Source: Dryococelus australis (Eukaryota > Arthropoda > Insecta > Phasmatodea > Phasmatidae). From it: a stretch of DNA of 64,000 bases. Position numbers and translations under genes: made by a program. Positions 21,442 through 33,000 of this stretch are shown piece after piece (the first letter of the stretch is position 1; each line of letters opens with the position of its first letter). The stretch lies in the NCBI GenBank assembly GCA_029891345.1, contig CM056997.1, forward strand, positions 214,993,212 to 215,057,211, in the 5' to 3' direction. The notes below the pieces were generated by a model. The model worked only from the letters and a program-made list of their open reading frames with translations, did not search any database and was not told where the DNA came from.

Positions 21442-22620
21442 TTTCCATGTCCATCGTTGATTCTGCGTAGAAACGTTTCTTGTTGACTGCAGGATAATAC
21501 AACATTGCTATTCTCGGAGCACAGTTAACATACTTCCTTCGTGTATCACGGACTGCCCGACTCTGAAAACGAGTAACTCAGGTGTTTCACCCAGATGTCA
21601 CCGTGTGGCGCTGTCATCGCGGAACGGTAGTTCGCAAGCACAGAGCATGCGCAACGTGACGCAATTTCCGCTAAGTGACTGTTGGTTTTAAAAAATATTA
21701 AAAACTGGTGGAACCTTCCACGCATCCTGATTGGACAAGGAATTAGTGGAACCCCACTAGGGGTTATTGTAAGAATTTTTGTATAAATAGACGTGTGACG
21801 GCCTCGGCAGACCAGACATGGACAGCCTGAGGTCTCTGACTAGAAGCTAAGTATTTGCATCAGTAATGTTGTAATTAACATAGAGTCATGGCCCATCTGG
21901 CCGGAAACATATCATATACTGGATATTTGTAGGAGCTTTAGATCATGGCGCAGATATATTGAAAATTTATGCATTGCCTATAAATCGGCATTTTTAATAA
22001 TTGTTAATATTTAGTATTTGCCGAAAGTAATCATTAAAGATAAAAGGTTTTACCCACGTGGTTTTAGATTGGGTACAGTTTTGAACATGTTATGGTTCAT
22101 TGTGTCCATATTGGACTTTGTGCTAAATTAATGTCAACTTACTTAGGGGAAAATGATCTTTAAAGTTTTTTTTCCATAGTAGTAAAATTGTTAAAGTATC
22201 AATGCCTATGGTTGGTTGGCCATTATTATTATTATTATTTTTTTAAGTTACACCGCGCCCTGGCGAGCATATAGATTTTGGACCTTAGTAATTTTCATAA
22301 TAATCTCTGTTAAAGTGCTCACGTATCATATGTACTTATATAAAAATCAAGATCACAAGTTTGTCCATGTGGGACGGTATTAAACAATTTGTAAAGGATT
22401 GATATTTGCACCGCGCCCTGGCGTGCATATAGATTTGATAATGAATAGTAGAACAAAATAAATTTCACATGCTACTAATTTTTTTTGTATGATGTTATTT
22501 TGAACAATATTTCAAGCAAAGTAAATGAATCCAAGGCGAGTTCTTTTCCTTCTTTCAGTAATTGTATATTATTTTGGACAGAATGCAGGTTTACACTCCT
22601 TTGAAGTTTGCATTGAGAAA
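21442..22620 (+). other. Anonymous DNA with retroelement-like promoter features
   Basis: A TATAAATAGACG box lies at about 21782, with GACCAGACATGGACAGCCTG beginning at 21811 near a plausible start site. The segment CACCGCGCCCTGGCG followed by GCATATAGATTT occurs twice, at 22251 and 22410, about 160 bases apart. An AAATAAATTT run lies at 22457. The layout recalls an LTR, but no inverted ends or target duplication were found. On the minus strand, 21450-21560 has a short open stretch that could be leftover Harbinger sequence. Confidence 0.35.
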
Positions 22621-22650
22621 GTTTTTTTTTTTTTTTTTTTTTTTTTTTTC
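22621..22650. repeat. Poly-T tract
   Basis: About 30 uninterrupted T bases. It may mark the tail of a minus-strand retroposon, but no adjacent element was recognised. Confidence 0.8.
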
Positions 22651-23240
22651 AAATATAAAGTTTTGTTCTTGCTTGAATTTTGGGCAGTGTTATGCTCCTT
22701 TGCCACGTCCTTAGGACAAGGGGGTCGAAATGCACAATACAGAAACTTGATTTTAAAATATAGTATTCCGTGTTATGAACAATATTGAAGATTATTGACA
22801 GCCTATAGTTTCTTCTTTGGCATGGACAATATAGATTATTATTACTTATATAATTAGAGTGTAGTTACAATCATATTAATCTTACCTTATAGTAATCAAC
22901 AGTTTTTTCTCCACTCCAATACATAATCTCAGTCGTGTGTTTTGTCCTGTTATACTAGGTCGTATCGTTTCGAGTAGTTCATCGCAGGGAGTTATAGGTA
23001 TTCTTGTATAGTTCATAAACTTTTCTTCGTGTTGTCGCAGTTCACCGTAAAAACTACAGAACGTTTATTTGATAAAACGCCTGTCAGTAAATGGATGTAC
23101 CCAAAACCGTATATTTTAGTTTTTCCTGTTTTTTCGCCATCGACAATACAATAACTAGTACGATACCACAGCTAACTCGGTGCCATCCATGTTTACAACT
23201 AAATAAAGCCGCTGTCGCGTCGCTCTGGTCTTTTCTTGGT
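22651..23240. other. Anonymous DNA
   Basis: Nothing recognised. Confidence 0.45.
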
Positions 23241-23244
23241 CGCC

Positions 23245-23278
23245 CACTGGACGACCGTGACCACGCGGTCGTCCAGTG
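23245..23278. repeat. Perfect 13-bp hairpin
   Basis: CACTGGACGACCG (23245-23257), an 8-base loop TGACCACG, and the exact inverse CGGTCGTCCAGTG (23266-23278). The flanking GC-rich bases extend the pairing with a small bulge. It shares GGTCG/CGACC character with the hairpin at 18400-18423 near the Harbinger partner gene. Confidence 0.8.
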
Positions 23279-23338
23279 CGCGGGCGGCCAATCTCTGAAT
23301 ACTTACCTGTTCTGTGCTCGTCTTTCCTCTGTTGCTGC

Positions 23339-23339
<1 letters not shown>

Positions 23340-23392
<53 letters not shown>
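23340..23392. repeat. (GA)n microsatellite
   Basis: About 26 GA units. The long open frames crossing it on the plus strand are artefacts of the repeat. Confidence 0.95.
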
Positions 23393-23397
<5 letters not shown>

Positions 23398-25755
23398 TAG
23401 GGATAGGCTTATGCAACCCGGCCGACAGCGGCGTGGAATGGGTGGTAGCTATGTGTACCTACCAAACCCGAGTTACAATGTCCACCTTATTTTGCGTTAG
23501 AGAACTGAGTGTTGGGTACACGCAAATAAATCTTTTAAAAAAGTTTCATACATTTGAGAGTAAGCTAGGAATCGCATATATTCGTATATCTGTCTCATTT
23601 TCGCAGTTGTTCCATGGCTTGACACGTGATGAATACTTTGATCCAATAATAAATAAACAGCAAACTGAGAGCCCAATCATGACCACCAACTGCGGCTGAA
23701 AGCTGCCTGAGCACCAGACCACTTTGATTTCTACTCTATAGCTCACTGAACACACCACGACTTTTTCCAGAGTCTATAAAACCAGAGTGGAAATTTTGTA
23801 GACCTTAAATACCAGTACGCTAGCCTACAGTGTCCGCTTTGCACTCGAGTCGAAGCCACTCGTTCGTTATCTGCTACCGTTAAAAGTGGCCATTTTTTAT
23901 TGCTACATTATTTTGTTTATGATTAGATGATCTAAATGTATTTTGGAAGCTGTTCCTTTAAATGTGCATTTCCAGACATTTTGGTGAAACCAACTCTTGT
24001 TATTATATTGTTTTATTGCTACGCATTATAAGTGGCTGCGAAAGAATCGCTTATGTTCAGCATCGGAGTAACCTAATCCTTATTTGTCCATTAAAACACC
24101 GAAAAGCCTCTCACAAGAATAAGTGGCCGTTAGCCAAAGAAAAAAATAACTATAATTGTTATTTTAGGACATTGTTGAAATCTTGCATGTTTTCCGTGAT
24201 AATCATTCCTTGGTCTTTACCCGCCATTAGCATTGCGTGGTGTGCAATGATTCGTACACTGTAAAATAGATACAGTTAAAACTGCTCCAACTCATCTAAT
24301 TTAACTGCAGATCTGTTAGTACTGCTCCAATTGGATTAGTAAAATTTCTACTGATCTTACTGGTTCGTCGTGTTAACTGTTTAAAAGTGATTTTCACTGA
24401 TTCTTAGTGAATTGCACTGGCCTGGCAATAAAACTGTGGCTTTCTTATTAATATACATATTCGAATAGGAGGGTCGATTGATTGGAGAAATCGCTACGCC
24501 TCTATAAATAAATGATTAAATTACTGAAAGTGGAACAGTTCGTGAAGTAAATGTTTTCATTCGCAACTCAAAGGAGGTTTGCAACACCGGGATTATGGAT
24601 TGAACTTACTCGGTTACTCAGAGCCCAAGAAAAAGTATTGGATACAAACTCTCACTCCCTGGACCAGAATATGACGCCAGTCATTCCAATGCCTGTTTGA
24701 TATGCGCCACTGTCCCAGGCAACATTCTTACTGGGCATTCAAGTTACAGGAGCTGCAAAACGTTTTTTAGGGGTGCATAGAATTAACATTTACTTGAGTG
24801 TAATTTACAGTTGTTCTTATTTTATTTTGGACTATCTCGGTTAGATTATGCATGTCTATTAATTTTAACCCTTTCTGATCTTGCGTTGATGAAGGATGGC
24901 ATGATTTTATAGACCATTTCTGGTCACAGCAAGGAGTGAGAACCCATTGCTTTGTGCGCCTTATTGGTCGGGGATTTGATGTGAGAAAGTTTCTGCAAAC
25001 TTGGGATCTGAATAGTTAACCCGATATCACCGTGCTCGTATCAGTTGGTTTTGCGAGGAGCTCGCATGACACACGTATATTATATTATATTATATTATTG
25101 GAACAATTGGATTCTTAACTGAATTCAGAACCTAACAGTTGAAAATAATATTATAGAATTTTCTTGTGCGCCACGAAAGGCGAGGAATTTCACGTCACCC
25201 GTAAATACATTTGAAAGTTTCAAGGGTACGCATAAAATTTTCTCATTTGCAACATCGAAACAATTGACCAACGTTTGATTAAAATGGCTATACTAGATAT
25301 GCGTGGCGAAGCCAAGTTCGTAGAGCTTTGCCCCAAAATTGATCATGCATATCACGCTGGAAGTGTTATGAATGGAATCAGTATCTACTGCAGGACTTTT
25401 ACACGAGGAGAAACTATGTAGTGTGCGTGCCGCTGTACATAATGGCCTGGCTCCGCCTGTTCGCACCAACTACAAATACGGCCTCAGGTTTGTGCATACA
25501 CTCTCCCAACTCGAGCACCGTACGTTTCGGCGAGTCTGCTGCGCACGCGCTGGAGCCGAGGACACGCCACTTCGCGTGAGGCGGTCTGACTTCCGTGGTG
25601 ATTGAAGAGTTTGTAACAGGGGTTGGTGAAGGGGCCCGGGACAATTGGTGGTGGGGGGTGGAAGGGGAGTATAATAGTGAAATGAGTAGGCAATGGACGA
25701 TAATGCAGAAGAGAGGGGAGTGTATTGGGATATCGCTGGATCGTCGAAGGGTCTG
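23393..25755. other. Anonymous DNA
   Basis: No gene recognised. A segment at about 24250-24420 (CACTGTAAAATAG, then TTTTCACTGATTCTTAGTG) resembles the subterminal motifs at 48930-49940. A short TATTA-type microsatellite lies at 25077-25099. Confidence 0.4.
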
Positions 25756-25759
25756 GAAT

Positions 25760-25800
<41 letters not shown>

Positions 25801-25835
25801 AAGAGAGAGAGAGAGAGAGAGAGATAGAGAGAAAG
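25760..25835. repeat. (GA)n microsatellite, interrupted
   Basis: GA repeats with AAAG and GATA interruptions. They generate long Arg-Glu or Leu-Ser open frames in several phases on both strands, none of them a gene. Confidence 0.95.
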
Positions 25836-26004
25836 CACAAGGCTCGTCTGTCACGCCGTTGCTATGTATGCACGGGCGCTACTACGATGTGCCCAACCCA
25901 CGTTGATCGTCAGGCGAAAATTAATTGCGTCCGAGGCGGCACGCCAGCGGTAGTGAGTCTTTTAACACCGCATTGGGTACTTTGCTCGACTGGGGGAAAG
26001 GCGT

Positions 26005-26391
26005 AATGCCCAACGGCGTTATGCCTATATCACTTTTTAGGCACTATGTCATTAGAGGGGGGAGGGTACAATGGAAAGATTTGGATGGTTCTTAACATCG
26101 AGATCTTCAGAGCCGATGAGGGTGATTGAGGTGACTATGGAACAGAGCCGGGGAATGAGGGGGTGGAGGAAACGGTAGATCCCCGAGAAAACCTTCCGAC
26201 CAACGGCATTGTCCGGCACGATTCCCACATGCGAAAATCCGGAGTGACCAGGCCCTTGGATTGAACCGGGATCCACTTGGTGGGAGGCGAGCAGGCTAAC
26301 TGCTCGATTCACCGTTAGGCATTACGTTATGAGACATTACGCAATTAGGCATTACGCCATTATGCATTACTTAGTTAAGCATTACGATGTG
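26005..26391. repeat. GCATTACG short repeats around a SINE
   Basis: At 26316-26391 there are five units of about 15 bp, each with (G/T/A)(G/A)CATTACG or a near variant. On the other side of the SINE, at about 26005-26050, the inverse sequence GGCGTAATGCCCAACGGCG occurs. The SINE therefore sits between inverted members of one repeat type. Confidence 0.55.
26076..26312 (-). mobile_element. tRNA-derived SINE (SINE-1), minus strand
   Basis: Minus-strand order: a degraded head near GAACCGGGATCCACTTGGTG (plus-strand reading at about 26263), then GGAATCGTGCCGGACAATGC, GGTTTTCTCGGGGATCTACC, CCTCATCGGCTCTGAAGATC and a tail related to AACCATCCAAATC. Both head and body are recognisable, so the copy is close to full length. 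Confidence 0.8.
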
Positions 26392-27109
26392 TACTCGAGT
26401 GTTGCTCAAGCGAAGTAAATTTGGGAAATAATATGTCGACTCTTCAAGCAAAATATCTCACCAATATAGGTTCATTGTTTACATTGTTTCTTATCATGAC
26501 TTACATGTACAGTTGAACAGAGAACAATAGAACTAATATTTTATAGCATGTCTTGGGTATATGTAAATATGTCCAGAGCTTAAAGTGTTCCGTCAATGAC
26601 CCGCAGCGTTACATGCACCTCCTGTAAGCGGCCAGTCCAGTTTACGTGAACACACCGAGACAGTCGATACCAAGTAAGCGAACCGCCAGCCAGAAGGAAG
26701 AGAATCTTCTGCGCGTGACTGGAAAGTTCCCTTGCCGGCCGGCGAAATGGCAGGAAGTCACTCGTCAATTAGGGCGTAGATACGAACTTGTCGGTCGCCT
26801 GTCTAACCCACATGGAAGCTTCCGCCACCTGACGTATCTGATTAGACATGAGGTCAGCGTCCTTAGAGTCACGAAGCTAGTTAGAGAATGGTAAATGGAA
26901 TACATGACCAGTCACTAAATTTCAACATAAATTATTTGGTCAAATTTTTCAGTCCGAAAAGTTATTTACAAATTTCGAAATCACAGTCGTTGACATCTCA
27001 AAGTGAAATACTACTACTAACGAAGCAAGATTTTTCATTACTCTAAGTCCTAGATGTAACATTTCCTACTCAGGTCATTCAGCAGAGACGTGCAGTGATA
27101 ACAGTGTGT
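26392..27109. other. Anonymous DNA
   Basis: A moderately GC-rich stretch at 26580-26890 has short open frames on both strands without a recognisable motif. Confidence 0.4.
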
Positions 27110-27215
27110 TCACACAGCAAATCCATACACAGAGGCGAAATGGCGTGGTGGTTCATTCGACGAGGGCGTACTCATTCTCTGATTGGTTGTATTTTCACCC
27201 GCGGCAAGAGCTGGT
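27110..27215 (+). repeat. Dispersed repeat Rep-B, copy 4 (5' part only)
   Basis: Contains CACAGAGGCGAAATGGCGTG, GGGCGTACTCATTCTCTGAT and TGGTTG, matching the first third of copies 1 and 5. The core near GACGCCAT is absent. Confidence 0.6.
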
Positions 27216-27723
27216 GTAGCAGTAGTCTCTACCCGATGACGTCATAGGTGGCCGGCGGCATCACTCCTGCCAGTCGGAGGAGTAAACGACTTGGGAGACA
27301 CGGAGGGGATCGTCTCTATCGACGGGACTCGAGGTGCGAAGAACATGCTGGGTGAGGACGACTCAGCTTTGAAAGCCGTGGCGTGCATGTGTGTCGGCAA
27401 TCTTGAATGGCCATTTGCGACGGGTGTATGCGCTGCAGTGACGAGCGAGTGCGTAGACTAAAGACGAGGTAGACCGCTTATTCGTCTGCAGCGCATGTGC
27501 CCAACACTGACCTACCCGAAAGGAACACGTCTGTCAAAGTCACATGGTCAACAGTGATGATTATGTATATTTATATCTTAATTTTTAAATGACGAGCACT
27601 ATTACACGAATAAAATACCTTTACCGATTTTAATTTAATCAATCTGGATTACACATTAGTTAGAGGAAGTATACATACATCTCAAAGCATTTGTTTATAA
27701 ATCAGTCTATGAGCGAGTGCACT

Positions 27724-27909
27724 GTGAGACTATTGGGAGAGAAGAGACCGGAATTGACTGGCTGTAACGTGAGACTATTGGGAGAGAAGAGACCGGTATT
27801 GACTGGCTGTAACGTGAGACTATTGGGAGAGAAGAGACCGGTATTGACTGGCTGTAACGTGAGACTATTGGGCGAGAAGATACCGGAATTGACTGGCTGT
27901 AACGTGAGA
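27724..27909 (+). repeat. 45-bp tandem repeat, four units
   Basis: Units start with GTGAGACTATTGGGAGAGAA and end TTGACTGGCTGTAAC, at 27724, 27769, 27814 and 27859. They are nearly identical, implying recent expansion. As 45 is a multiple of three, the array is open in frame as VRLLGEKRPELTGCN-type repeats, but there is no start context or flanking coding sequence. Confidence 0.9.
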
Positions 27910-30085
27910 AAGTGGCACTGTTTTCGTGAATGTCGGGCATTTCGAATGCTGTAAATGTTTAACATTTGACTCGCATATTAGCAAATGATGAGTGATAATT
28001 AAGTGTGTAGGTAGTATAAAGGCAATGATTATGATGGTTCATAATTAACATTACATACAAACTGCTCTCATTGACGAGCGTAATAGGTGATAAAACTAGG
28101 GATTAACATTTCCGATTTGTAAATAATAACTGAATGCATTTTTCATACCATTGGAAATAAATTAGGGAATTAAATTAATTTATCTTATATTATCATACCT
28201 CTATCCCTTACCAACTTGCATGCGCTCTTGACGACTAATAATACGCGTGCAATATTTATGATTCTGTATTTTAGTGTATTCTGGTATTTATCTTTTTGAA
28301 ACGAGGTCAATGGGCGTAGTTTATAAGAAAGAGTAGACGTGGTTACCATAGCATCCATTTTGTGACATCGTACCAAGTGGTATTTTTATCCTCACTGACG
28401 TCTTTCCACGCGGGACTGAACCTGAAGAAATAAATTGCACTTATTTTTATATATTTTCTTCCTGGAGTATCATTTACGAATGATTCGTATTACTTTAAGT
28501 CTTACTTCTCGCTGAGCAAAAATCTAGCAGAAGAATTGAAAAAAAGTGTTTTACATAATATGCTTAAGCTTCTTCTTTCAGACGTGAATCACAATTTATT
28601 TTACGTTATTATTTTTTATCGTTCCTGCTGTGTGTCATCAAACTATCTTATATTTTTAATATATTCCTATGTTTAGAAAAGGAACGTGAATGCATTACTG
28701 TTTTCATCGCTTGATTTGAATTTTGTGTTTTTAAGCTCAAAAATAATGTTTTGTATCGTCTGCATCGTTTCGTAGTTTTTGGGAATGTTTTGGTTGTGCA
28801 AAATGAAAATTGATATAGAGTTGATTTCCATATGTATGTGTAGGTTTCTCTCTACTATAGAACAACCACCACTTGGAGCTGGGAGTACTAAAAGATATGC
28901 TTTGATTTATTGGATGTGGTACAACGTAAGGATATGTATTGAATATAAAAATAAACCAAGAACATGGTGTATTTAAAATTGTATTTATTTCGTCCACGTG
29001 AGTTACGTTATTATAAATAAATGTATAAAATCCAACCTGACTTATTTTCATTGAATGGGAGCAACCGACACAATAGCACTATGTGGGACAATTCAAAGCA
29101 TCGTAAATATAAAGCTCACGCATGAAAAAATTTTAATGAAGCCCTACCAAAAAATCTTGGGGCATATGTCCACTCGAAAAAATTCTTAAATTCACTCTTT
29201 AAAGCTCTCGTGTTGTTCACAGCGTAGAGTAACTTGCGCCCATGTCAATTTACATTCCATCGCTACGTTAAAACTTACAAACTCTCATGCCCTATATCAC
29301 CTGTCACGTCAACTTGTAGGTGTCAGAAATAAGGAGGCATTGTTTATAGTAGTTAAACAGTAAATGTAACTGTGAATGTTATCTTGCATTATATTTGATA
29401 ATGTTAATGAACTAGTGATTGAAGGCATTGTATATTGCTTCAACGTCATTTACTAAGGCTGTTACATATTTTATTTACACTACCGGTTTTATAGATGGTT
29501 TCGTTTATTATTTTACATTCGTTTTTGCTAACTTATGCTGCTATTCGGATTACAACCCATATTAAAGAGAAGGTAGTTTGACTATGGCAGATATAATTTT
29601 CATTTGTTGGTACTTATATGAAATTGTGAAATGTCACAATGATTATGTTCAAACAGGCGTATTCAGAAAGTACAAATAGTAAGTTTTCACCATACATTCA
29701 TGGTAGATTTCCCTCGTTTTAAATGAGAGAGCCTATTGCGTAGCAATGTTTCCAACTTCGTATAGTAGTTCTGTATTTACAGCCTGATAAATGGAACAAT
29801 TTACATACTATGGATAGGTTAAAAACCTCCATTACAGTTTCGAAAATTAGGTGAAAACTAAAGTGACAGTGTAATTTACCTCATGATCTACGCAAGTAAA
29901 TTTGAAGTAGATTTTATAAGGCGAAAGAGCATTTGTTATAAATGTAAAAGTCTAATTCACTTCTCACCCATGCAATTCCACATGCCTGAAACGGATATCC
30001 ATTCTTTTTTACCATAGGACGTCACTGACACGCGTCGGCAGAACTGCCATCACTCCAACAAGCAAAATACTGTAGTACACTCTTG
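27910..30085. other. Anonymous AT-rich DNA
   Basis: No gene, RNA or repeat recognised in this stretch. Confidence 0.45.
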
Positions 30086-30317
30086 TATAGGCTGTTCAAG
30101 GTAAAGTGAGCACTTTTGAAAGTTCTCGTTTGTAATAATAGTCAATAAATACATTTTATTTTAGCCTCAGACGTTTAATTCCGAGTGAGGGGGAATATAC
30201 ACGCTGTGTTTATTACTTGAATGTCATTATTTATTTAAAATGGTGGACAAAAAATAGGTTGAAGGAAATGGTAACTTGGCCCTCAAAAGTGCTCACTTTA
30301 CCGTGAACAGTCTATAG
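30086..30317 (+). mobile_element. TA-flanked MITE family, copy 2 (complete)
   Basis: About 232 bp. Inverted ends: TAGGCTGTTCAAGGTAAAGT followed by GAGCACTTTTG on the left, and the inverse AAAAGTGCTCACTTTACCGT then GAACAGTCTA on the right. TA lies at each junction, as expected for Tc1/mariner-type insertion. The internal GGAATATACACGCTGTGTTT is shared with the other two copies. No coding capacity. Confidence 0.85.
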
Positions 30318-31041
30318 ATCTATGTCGTACAGAGTGCTGTCATGAAACTTCCCTATTTACGGCGAAACAAAGGACGATAATTGGCTGCGAGTAAATTTAA
30401 TTTATTAAAATTCGTATATTTGCTATCCCATTGCTTAACATATACTCATGATTGTAGAGATTTTACGGCGAAAAATATTTAGAGACTTGAAAAATTCAAA
30501 GAACTTAAAATTTTTTTAAATATTATTATTAACATTATTATTATTGTTATTATAGGTGCTTGGTAATACATCGGCTCTCATATAAACGGGTTACATAATT
30601 AAATTAAAAATATATTATTTCGGATGATCACCAGAATATAACACGAAGGCAGCTCCAGAGCACTGAATAATCATATTCTCACCTCACAGAATAATATTTA
30701 CCATTAGGATATGCAAATAACAGTTGGATTCCTAAAGCTCTGCCCGCAAGTAGAAATTAGAAAAGTGTTGTATCCGATAATACGTTAGCAGATTGCATCT
30801 TCGGTAACCTGTGTTTCGAAGCGAATTTCCACTAGTGTTGTGGCATTCAATTGAGTGGTCTTTCTGTTTTGGAATTTCTGTCACGAGGCACAGCTTCCGA
30901 TTAGAAGGGTTCGTCCGATCATGCTCTCTAAATTACAACACTAGTCATCAAACCAGACACGAAACATGTTTTAAACATAGCTGGGTAGTAATAAATATTG
31001 AAAAAACTTTACGTCGCAGAAATGAAAATATTTATTATCCT
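30318..31041. other. Anonymous AT-rich DNA
   Basis: Nothing recognised apart from an ATT-type microsatellite at about 30521-30555. Confidence 0.45.
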
Positions 31042-31086
31042 TACCCAGCAAACACAACCTGTACCGGCAAAGTGTCGGCAAATTGT

Positions 31087-31206
31087 CGGCCCGATACCTG
31101 TACTGTCGGCCTGTACCTGTACTGTCGGCCTGTACCTGTACTGTCGGCCCGTACCTGTACTGTCGGCACGATACCTGTACTGCCGGCCCGATACCTGTAC
31201 TGTCGG
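31087..31206 (+). repeat. 19-20 bp tandem repeat, six units
   Basis: Units of the form CGGCC(C/T)G(A)TACCTGTACTGT. The 19- and 20-bp versions differ by one A. The array occupies the left subterminal region of the enclosing element. Confidence 0.9.
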
Positions 31207-31229
31207 CAACTGTCGTTTAAATGCCAGAA

Positions 31230-32310
31230 GATAGCCATCTGACAACGGCGTGATGTCTTTTATGAGACAGATTGCTAGCCGTTAGAAAAAAGACAACGGC
31301 CCACTGTATTTTTTAGAGTAACAGATAGATATCAGCAAAAATATGTCGGCATGATATCGCAGAGAAAACATGCTGCAAGCATATTAAAAATGTTTCTGGG
31401 CCGATACCCATACAGCATCTTTGTCTTTTCGATATTCTGGCCATTATCTTATTTATACCGGCCCAGTAACGTTTTTGAGACAAGGCACTTTATCACAATA
31501 AAGATATAAATATGATCTCTTTTTACCGACAAACTTTTTGAAAGTGTTTTGAATAGGCAAGATGTTAGCAAGCTCTTAACGGCATCATGTCTTTTTTGAG
31601 ACCGAATGTTTGCCGGTAGAAAAAAAGACAATGGCTGTATGTACTTTTTTGGATAACAGATGAATATCACCGAACATATATCGGCTTGATATCGCAGAAC
31701 AAAGATGTTGCAAATATCTTTAAAATGTTTTTTGGGCCGATTCCCATACAGCGTCTTTTTTTTTTTTTTTTTTTTTAGGTAAGCTGGCCATTGTGTTATT
31801 TATTCCGACCTGGTAACGTTTTCGAGGCAAAGCTCTTTATCACAATAAAGATTTAAATATGATGTCTTTTTGCCTACAAACTTTTGGAACGTGTTTTGAA
31901 TAGACAGGTTATTAGCTAGCTCTTAATGACATCGGTGTCTTTTTGAGACAGAGTGTTTGCCATTAGAAAAAAGACAATGACATACTGTATGTTTTAGGAT
32001 AACATATGGATATAACCGGAAATATGTCGGCATGATATCCCACAGCAAACATGTGGCAAGCATTTTAAAATTGTTTCTGGGCTGATTCCCATTCAGCATA
32101 TTTGTCTTTTTTGTAAGCTGACCATTATCTTATTTATTTCGGCTTGGTAAAATTTTCGAGACAAGGCTTTTCAACACAATAAAGATATGCCTATTAAGAT
32201 GATGTTTTTTTGGAGACAAACTTTTAGAAAGTGTTTTGTATAGGTAAGATGTTAGCTTTTTGTTAATGGCATGATGTCTTTTCTGAGACCATGTGTTAAC
32301 CTTTACCATG
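31230..32310 (+). repeat. About 340-bp tandem repeat, roughly three units
   Basis: The landmark ATGTCTTTT..GAGAC recurs at about 31250, 31585, 31932 and 32272, giving periods of about 335, 347 and 340. Each unit also contains AGAAAAAAGACAA(T/C)G, ATGTCGGCATGATATC-like sequence, CCCATACAGC and ATCACAATAAAGAT. The units have diverged by substitutions and small indels, so the array is old. Confidence 0.85.
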
Positions 32311-32577
32311 TTTTTTTTCATGATTATATGTGTCACGTAGTAGCCCGTGGCATTTGTTTACATTTAATTTTTTTTTTTTTTCATTTCTATAACCATCCGA
32401 CAGATATATTAAAAACTATCAAAAATATTTTGTTTGCAAGCCTCTGAAGAAATAGTTTTTAAATAATCAGTGTTAAAAAATATTTGTTAAATTGATCATG
32501 GAATTTATACATTCCTTTATAATAATTTTTGTTGTGATGTATTTTAAATTACTGGAGAGTATCAGCAGCTTACCCCG

Positions 32578-32700
32578 TGGTGCATAGGTTAGCATGCTGT
32601 ACTGTCAACTCAAGGGGCCTTAGGTACAAATCCCGCACTTATCAAGCAAAATGTTTAAATTTCATATAATGTGTTACAAAGTAAATGAAATGGATATATG
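32578..32700 (+). mobile_element. tRNA-like repeat (SINE-2), uninterrupted copy
   Basis: GTGCATAGGTTAGCATGCTG resembles an A-box region, and GGTACAAATCCC lies where a B box would be. It runs into TTCATATAATGTGTTACAAA and GTAAATGAAATGG, which match the right half of the copy split by Tc1 at 7783-7840. It may be an integral part of the enclosing element rather than an insertion. Confidence 0.55.
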
Positions 32701-32774
32701 TAAAAGTAAATAATCATTACTAAAATTCTTAATCGAAAATCTAAGGTTCATTTTCGTTATACTGCTTATTTCTG

Positions 32775-33000
32775 GACATCATGCTACTGTAAGCACGGCA
32801 ACGTAACGACATCCAGCCGTCGCAGGCCCGGCATCGTAACGACATCCAGCTGTCACAGGCCCGGCATCGCAACGACATCCAGCCATCGCCGGCCCGGCAT
32901 CTTAACGACATCCAGCCGTCGAAGGCCCGGAATCGTAGCGACATCCAGCTGTCGTAGGCCCAGCATTGTAACGACATCCAGCCGTCGTAGGCCCAACAGT
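32775..33000 (-). repeat. 33-bp tandem repeat, six to seven units
   Basis: Units read CGACATCCAGCCGTCGCAGG followed by CCCGGCATCGTAA, with a few changes between units. The period is a multiple of three, so the minus strand is open as RCRACDGWMSL-type repeats. The array is the right subterminal part of the enclosing element. Confidence 0.9.

Noticed and set aside
23276-23500. Open frames rich in Arg-Glu across the GA repeat
   Set aside because: They exist only because GA repeats contain no stop codons in these phases; there is no domain outside the repeat.
25414-25906. Four long overlapping open frames on both strands
   Set aside because: All depend on the interrupted GA/CT repeat at 25760-25835, and the flanking residues show no recognised motif.
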